A stretch of DNA of 64,000 nucleotides from Adhaeribacter rhizoryzae (GTDB lineage Bacteria > Bacteroidota > Bacteroidia > Cytophagales > Hymenobacteraceae): positions 1 through 64,000 of the forward strand of contig NZ_VWSF01000025.1 in the NCBI RefSeq assembly GCF_008629685.1, in the 5' to 3' direction. Of this stretch, positions 61,444-64,000 are shown one piece after another (position 1 is the stretch's first letter; every line of letters begins with the position of its first letter). Made by a program: the position numbers and the translations under genes. The notes beneath the pieces are model-generated. The model made no database searches. It had not been told where the DNA came from and worked only from the letters and a program-made list of their open reading frames with translations.

Positions 61444-64000
61444 ATGAAAAGAATTCTATCCCTGTTCCTTGTCATGTTATGCATATCGCAGGCAATGGCG
61501 CAAAATTCAAAAATTACCGGCAAGGTAACCGAAGCTGGCGGCGGTGCTTTGCCCGGGGTTACGGTTTTGGTAAAAGGCACCAATACCGGCACAGCTTCCG
61601 ATTTGGAAGGTGCTTTTGCACTGGAAGCGCCCACCAACAGTACCCTGGTTTTCTCTTTTATTGGTTACGCCACCCAGGAAGTAGCGTTGGGTAACAAAAC
61701 CACCCTGAACGTGGAAATGGCGATGGATGCCAAACAACTCGGCGAAGTCGTAATTACCGCCTTTGGTATTGAAAGAGAGAAAAAAGCTTTGGGTTATACC
61801 ATTCAGGAGGTGAGCGGTGAAAAATTAGCCCAGGTAAAATCCTCTAACGTGGTTAACAGCTTATCGGGCCGGGTTGCCGGGGTGCAGGTAAGTTCTAACG
61901 GCGGACCCGGCAGCAGCTCTAATATTGTAATCCGCGGAATGGGCTCCGTGAGCCGGAATAACCAACCTTTAGTTGTAATCGACGGGGTACCCATTCAACA
62001 AGCAAACAACAACCGGTATGGCGGGGGCATTTCCGAAGTAAACCCCGAAAATATTGCCTCTATGTCGGTGCTTAAAGGGCCAAATGCGGCAGCATTATAC
62101 GGTTCGCGGGCAGCCAACGGGGTTATTTTAATTACTACTAAAAACGGAGTCGGGGTTAAAGGCATTGGGGTAGAAGTTAGCTCCAGCATAACCACCGAGC
62201 GGCCTTCGGTTAAACCTGATTTCCAGGATATTTACGGCGGCGGTAACGGTTACCGCACCTGGTACAACAACGGCCGGAGCGGCTCTATTACCGACCCGCT
62301 CGAAATTGAGCAATACCGCGCCGCTTACGGACCAAATGCGCCGCTGAGTGGTACCGAAGGAACCGATGAAAGCTGGGGTGCACCCATGGACGGCCGTTTG
62401 GTGCGCCAATGGTGGACCGGAACCGGCGTAGCACCTTTAACGCCGCAACCAAATAACTGGGAAGAATATTGGGAGACCGGCCAAACCTTTGTGAATTCCG
62501 TGGCCCTCACCGGCGGTAACGATAAAGGCAGCTTCCGCTTGTCTTTGGGCCGCCTCGACCAAACCGGTATTATGTACAACAACGATTTTCAGCGGAACAA
62601 CATTAACCTGAGCTCGGCTTATAACCTAACGCCCGAGTTAAAAGCTACTGTTAGCGCCGAGTATATTAAATCTGGTTCCGATAACCGGTCTTACCAGTCG
62701 GGGCAGCAATTTATTTGGTCGCACCGGTCGGTTTCCTGGGATCAGCTGAAAAACTGGCGCGATTATACCGGTGTGCACATTCAGCGGCCCGGCGACGATT
62801 TGCCGCCCAACTGGCAGCACACCTTCTTTAGCAACCCTTTTTACCAGCAAGATTATATGCCCAACGCCAACGACAAAGACCGGCTGCGGGGTAGTATGGC
62901 GCTTAGTTACGATATTAACAGCAACCTGAGTTTGATGCTAAGAAGCGGCACAGATTTCTGGACCGATACCCGCATTAATGTTACCAACTGGGAACGGGTT
63001 TCGAACGGCAACCGCCTGTACGGCGCTTACAACGAAGAAGTGCTGCGCAACTCCGAAACCAACCACGATATTATGCTGACTTACAAGAAAGATTTCGGAC
63101 CCGATTTCTCGTTTAACGGCCAGGCCGGAGGCATTTACCGCAATAATTATTACAAGCGCAACTATACTTCGGTGGCCCAGTTGGTAATCGATCGGTTGTA
63201 TACGCTTAACAACAACGCCGTGCCCAACACCAACGAAAGTGCTATCGAAGAATTTAACGTGCAAAGTTTGTTTGGTGCGGCGCAGTTTGGTTTCCGCAAC
63301 GCCTTGTTTTTGGATGTAACCGGCCGCAACGATTGGTCCAGTACCTTGCCTACCAGCAATAATTCCTTCTTCTACCCGTCGGTTTCTTTAAGTGCGGTGG
63401 TAACGGATTTGATGGAGATGAACAGCAATATTTTATCGTTCGCGAAGTTAAGAGCGAGTTGGGCCCAAGTAGGTAACGATGCCGATCCGTATCAGTTGTA
63501 CCAGTTATACGAATCCAAAACGCCCTGGAACGGTTCCTTACCGGCCTTTGGCGAAAGCACAGACATTAACAACGCCAACTTAAAACCCGAAATAACTACT
63601 GGTACTGAGTTTGGCGCTGATGTAAGATTCCTGGGCGGCCGGATTGGTTTAGATGCGACTTATTACACCAAGAGCACCAAAGACCAGATTCTGGGCGTAG
63701 AAATATCGAAAGCTACCGGTTATAACCGCCGGTTCCTAAACGCCGGGGAAGTAACGAACAAAGGGGTAGAGGTAATGCTGAGCGGTACGCCTTTACAATT
63801 AGCGAATGGTTTCCAGTGGGAAGTAAGTTTAAACTATGCCCGCAACCGCAGCATGGTAGTAGAACTGGCCGAAGGTTTAACCACTTACACCTTGTACACC
63901 ACCCGCGGTCTTTCTTCGGAAGCCCGGGTAGGGCAGGCCTACGGTACTTTCTACGGCAATGCTTTCCTGCGCTCGCCCGATGGCCAGATTATTTACGACA
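61444..64000 (+). CDS. SusC/RagA-type TonB-dependent receptor (cut by window end)
   Basis: The frame is open from the ATG at 61444 to the window edge, 852 codons. A signal peptide (MKRILSLFLVMLCISQAMAQ, residues 1-20) is followed by a carboxypeptidase-regulatory-like beta domain (about 22-95, KITGKVTEAGGGALPGV). Then come a TonB-box-like GEVVITAFG near 100-108 and the plug domain (about 115-225, with VIDGVPI and GSRAANGVILITT). A beta-barrel rich in aromatic strands follows. Such receptors import glycans or peptides with a SusD lipoprotein, whose gene should follow outside the window. Confidence 0.93.
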   Translation, partial: MKRILSLFLVMLCISQAMAQNSKITGKVTEAGGGALPGVTVLVKGTNTGTASDLEGAFALEAPTNSTLVFSFIGYATQEVALGNKTTLNVEMAMDAKQLGEVVITAFGIEREKKALGYTIQEVSGEKLAQVKSSNVVNSLSGRVAGVQVSSNGGPGSSSNIVIRGMGSVSRNNQPLVVIDGVPIQQANNNRYGGGISEVNPENIASMSVLKGPNAAALYGSRAANGVILITTKNGVGVKGIGVEVSSSITTERPSVKPDFQDIYGGGNGYRTWYNNGRSGSITDPLEIEQYRAAYGPNAPLSGTEGTDESWGAPMDGRLVRQWWTGTGVAPLTPQPNNWEEYWETGQTFVNSVALTGGNDKGSFRLSLGRLDQTGIMYNNDFQRNNINLSSAYNLTPELKATVSAEYIKSGSDNRSYQSGQQFIWSHRSVSWDQLKNWRDYTGVHIQRPGDDLPPNWQHTFFSNPFYQQDYMPNANDKDRLRGSMALSYDINSNLSLMLRSGTDFWTDTRINVTNWERVSNGNRLYGAYNEEVLRNSETNHDIMLTYKKDFGPDFSFNGQAGGIYRNNYYKRNYTSVAQLVIDRLYTLNNNAVPNTNESAIEEFNVQSLFGAAQFGFRNALFLDVTGRNDWSSTLPTSNNSFFYPSVSLSAVVTDLMEMNSNILSFAKLRASWAQVGNDADPYQLYQLYESKTPWNGSLPAFGESTDINNANLKPEITTGTEFGADVRFLGGRIGLDATYYTKSTKDQILGVEISKATGYNRRFLNAGEVTNKGVEVMLSGTPLQLANGFQWEVSLNYARNRSMVVELAEGLTTYTLYTTRGLSSEARVGQAYGTFYGNAFLRSPDGQIIYD

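Overview
The window looks like a chromosomal stretch of a Bacteroidota bacterium, most likely Cytophagales/Hymenobacteraceae (Adhaeribacter- or Pontibacter-like). The genus is a guess. Supporting signs are a SusC/RagA-type outer-membrane protein, BatB/BatC aerotolerance proteins, a PL10 pectate lyase, start regions without strong Shine-Dalgarno sequences, and several TAnnTTTG -7 boxes typical of the Bacteroidota primary sigma factor. Most genes are housekeeping. No transposase, CRISPR array or prophage was seen.

Layout. 1-585: partial reverse gene start and copy A of a ~295-bp non-coding repeat. 585-5209 (-): SLC13 permease, class III aminotransferase, and an ECF sigma operon (sigma, one-TM anti-sigma candidate, Spy-like periplasmic protein). 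5290-11725 (-): split transketolase with a VWA protein between its halves, peroxiredoxin, M23 peptidase, FAH-family enzyme. 11992-20351: M48 lipoprotein peptidase, DnaQ-type exonuclease, Mpl-like ligase, DnaB, pectate lyase, catalase. 20429-28934 (mostly -): phosphohexomutase, HppD, small acidic protein, repeat copy B, TrpS, queuosine-precursor transporter, a nested palindromic block, RNase Z, STAS protein, PurC. 29112-31127 (+): orphan propeptide-like lipoprotein, small membrane protein, PRC-barrel/SHOCT protein. 31208-43952 (-): lysC-lysA, the biotin operon bioB-F-D-A plus a ketosynthase, a MORN-repeat protein, thiolase, BatB-BatC. 44204-44632: tRNA-Ser, tRNA-Pro, tRNA-Arg. 44895-49592 (+): APC permease, small membrane protein, ExbB-ExbD, a repeat-rich intergenic island, DedA protein. 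49898-60085 (-): secreted lipoprotein, cupin, truncated haemoglobin, MBL hydrolase, then a light-signalling cluster. 60435-64000 (+): small acidic protein and a SusC-type receptor cut by the window end.

The most interesting functional unit is 53349-60085. A phytochrome photosensory module (PAS-GAF-PHY) keeps every chromophore-pocket residue checked but has no kinase. It is followed after 29 bases by a 1368-residue CheB-CheR-PAS-histidine kinase, and then after 51 bases by an ABM-fold protein with the Trp/His pair of IsdG-type haem-degrading enzymes. A single-domain response regulator lies upstream on the same strand. The proposal is a split photoreceptor/kinase system, possibly with its own tetrapyrrole-processing enzyme. 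The biotin operon carries an intact ketosynthase where pimelate-forming genes are often found. The non-coding DNA carries at least three repeat families: a ~295-bp element in two inverted copies, a 23-bp-arm hairpin in two copies, and nested palindromes at 26250-26530 and 48150-48730.
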